DNA from: Lachnocurva sp029100405
GTDB taxonomy: Bacteria > Bacillota > Clostridia > Lachnospirales > Lachnospiraceae
DNA: 43,490 bases
Reading direction: 5' to 3'
NCBI GenBank assembly: GCA_046263755.1
Contig: JBJYZC010000020.1
Span: 1 to 43,490 of the forward strand
Below are positions 42,845 through 43,490 of the stretch, one piece after another. How positions within the stretch are numbered: the first letter of the stretch is position 1; each line of letters starts with the position of its first letter. The translations under genes were made by a program, and so were the position numbers. The notes beneath the pieces are model-generated. The model had not been told where the DNA came from, searched no databases, and saw only the letters and a list, made by a program, of their open reading frames with translations.

Positions 42845-43120
42845 CTATAATTCGTCATAGTCCACCGCATCAGAGACACCGCGATCAAGGCGCTTGATCT
42901 CCTGATTAATCAGCTTTCCAAGCGTTCGCAGTTCTTCTTCTGAGAGGGTTACACCTTTTCCCAGTTTCTCGTGATCAGGACTCCATTCCCGGATGTCGTA
43001 CTTCGCTTTCCGCCCGTTCCACGAAACGAGATTCAATTCCTTGGTCCAGCCCTTGGATGATTCCGAAATCACGCCTACAGATGTCTTAATATCAAATGAA
43101 AAAGAATCCTTATCAGCCAT
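42845..43120 (-). CDS. YdbC/PC4-like single-stranded-DNA-binding-type protein
   Basis: About 91 residues. The PC4-type core is FDIKTSVGVISESSKGWTKE, LNLVSWNGRKAKYDIREWSP and GVTLSEEELRTLGKLI, as in YdbC, whose relatives bind single-stranded nucleic acid. Start at 43120 (MADKDSFSF) chosen because AAGGAGAATCAGG precedes it; it overlaps the regulator stop by eight bases. Likely an auxiliary or regulatory member of the BREX operon; such genes are common first partners of an XRE gene. Confidence 0.8.
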   Translation of the reverse strand: MADKDSFSFDIKTSVGVISESSKGWTKELNLVSWNGRKAKYDIREWSPDHEKLGKGVTLSEEELRTLGKLINQEIKRLDRGVSDAVDYDEL

Positions 43121-43349
43121 CCTGATTCTCCTTTTTATAATCAATCGAGCTTAAGTCCAGTTCCAGAATGTCATCCACGGAGCAATTGAAAACAGCGCAG
43201 ATCTTCGCAACGCTTTCGAGTGCGATCGGCTCTTCTTTCCCCATCTTGGCGATGATATTCGTGCTAACTTTTGCTTTGCGCATAAGGTCGCGCTTGTTCA
43301 TCTTCTCATCAATAAGTTTTTTCCAAAGCCTGTCATAGCTGACTCTCAT
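43113..43349 (-). CDS. XRE/Cro-type transcriptional regulator
   Basis: About 78 residues with one helix-turn-helix: MRVSYDRLWKKLIDEKMNKR, LMRKAKVSTNIIAKMGKEEP, LESVAKICAVFNCSVDDILE. This is the compact Cro-like family used for autoregulation of mobile and defence operons. ATG at 43349 has AGAGG at a proper distance; a TTG at 43376 with GGAGG ten bases earlier is an alternative that adds nine residues. It heads the BREX operon and faces a divergent gene across a region of nested inverted repeats that are its likely operators. Confidence 0.85.
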   Translation of the reverse strand: MRVSYDRLWKKLIDEKMNKRDLMRKAKVSTNIIAKMGKEEPIALESVAKICAVFNCSVDDILELDLSSIDYKKENQDG

Positions 43350-43382
43350 CTGGCACCTCTTCACATGGTTAGACAATATGTA

Positions 43383-43478
43383 ATGACCTCCGATTTGTAG
43401 GTTCGTGGATTTACCTGTATACTACAAGTCGGAAAAGACAAATGGTAACAGGGATTACCGCATACAAATGGAGGTCAT
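43383..43478. promoter_or_regulatory. Nested inverted repeats between the BREX operon and the divergent gene
   Basis: Outer pair: ATGACCTCCGATTTGTA (43383-43399) and TACAAATGGAGGTCAT (43463-43478), identical but for one G. Inner pair: CCGATTTGTAG (43390-43400) and CTACAAGTCGG (43422-43432), one mismatch. A third dyad, GGTAA-N6-TTACC, is at 43444-43459. The left element pairs with two partners, which suggests alternative protein-binding sites or a DNA loop. Confidence 0.7.
43395..43423 (+). promoter_or_regulatory. Candidate promoter of the divergent gene
   Basis: TTGTAG, 17 bases, then TATACT (5 of 6 to TATAAT). Both elements lie inside the CCGATTTGTAG/CTACAAGTCGG dyad, so binding there would block it. 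Confidence 0.45.
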
Positions 43479-43481
43479 CAA

Positions 43482-43490
43482 ATGAAGTAT
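43482..43490 (+). CDS. Start of a divergent gene (truncated by the window edge)
   Basis: Only ATG-AAG-TAT is present, preceded by GGAGG seven bases upstream (the right arm of the outer inverted repeat) and a candidate promoter. Nothing can be said about its product. Confidence 0.45.

Noticed and set aside
43383..43478. Recombinase-driven invertible promoter
   Set aside because: The arms are short with a one-base bulge and no site-specific recombinase gene is visible, so operator function is the simpler reading; the divergent gene is unseen, so this is not fully excluded.
1..43490. tRNA or rRNA genes
   Set aside because: I saw no cloverleaf with a T-loop GGTTCRANYCC pattern and no rRNA-like blocks by eye; a covariance-model scan would be needed to exclude a divergent tRNA.

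Overview
The window looks like a chromosomal segment of a flagellated, anaerobic Clostridia bacterium, probably Lachnospiraceae-like. The grounds are a compact Firmicutes-type flagellin, GGAGG-type ribosome binding sites, the MetY, macrodomain/SirTM and Rrf2 gene families, and a CDP-alditol/LicD glycan cluster. Species cannot be named from the sequence alone. Almost every gene is on the minus strand, so transcription runs from high to low coordinates.

Region 1 (1-9.2 kb) holds flagellin and a surface-glycan cluster. A flagellin gene has a candidate sigma-28-type promoter, a 5'-leader hairpin and three stem-loops after or at its stop. It is followed by a LicD-family phosphotransferase, a ribulose-phosphate-3-epimerase-like protein, an IspD/TarI-like cytidylyltransferase, a zinc alcohol dehydrogenase, a decayed radical-SAM-like gene, a DUF4422 glycosyltransferase, a GT2 glycosyltransferase and two broken copies of a WbsX-type 5' end. 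Epimerase, dehydrogenase, cytidylyltransferase and LicD together suggest synthesis and transfer of a CDP-activated pentitol phosphate. The position beside flagellin makes flagellin or envelope decoration plausible.

Region 2 (9.2-22.4 kb) is housekeeping and stress. It contains a PAS/GGDEF/EAL protein (likely c-di-GMP phosphodiesterase), an O-acetylhomoserine sulfhydrylase with a purine-rich repeat leader, a uracil-DNA glycosylase-like protein, a single-domain EamA transporter, a DUF2238-like membrane protein and glycerate kinase. A Zn-macrodomain ADP-ribosyl hydrolase follows with a frameshifted class-M sirtuin. Next come an Rrf2 regulator and an NAD(P)H-binding oxidoreductase that share four 23-bp operator-like boxes, then a 5'-truncated FMN reductase.

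Region 3 (22.4-27.4 kb) is a degraded accessory zone. It has dispersed GGTGCCTGACACC palindromes, short tandem repeats, a Fic protein, two copies of the 3' end of an AlbA_2-type gene, an intact single-chain DUF262/HNH (GmrSD/BrxU-like) nuclease, a small membrane protein, a deoxyribosyltransferase-like protein and a start-less coding remnant.

Region 4 (27.4-43.5 kb) is a complete type 1 BREX phage-defence operon with very short gaps or overlaps. The order is XRE regulator, PC4/YdbC-like protein, brxA, brxB, brxC, pglX, an inserted AlbA_2/ATPase-like/wHTH gene, pglZ, brxL, then a protein with an NGAQIQQGT motif and a hydrophobic tail. The operon starts at a divergent regulatory region rich in nested inverted repeats; the opposing gene is only just entered at the right edge. 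The combination of BREX, the embedded AlbA_2 protein, the GmrSD-like nuclease and the small accessory genes is the strongest candidate for a composite defence system.
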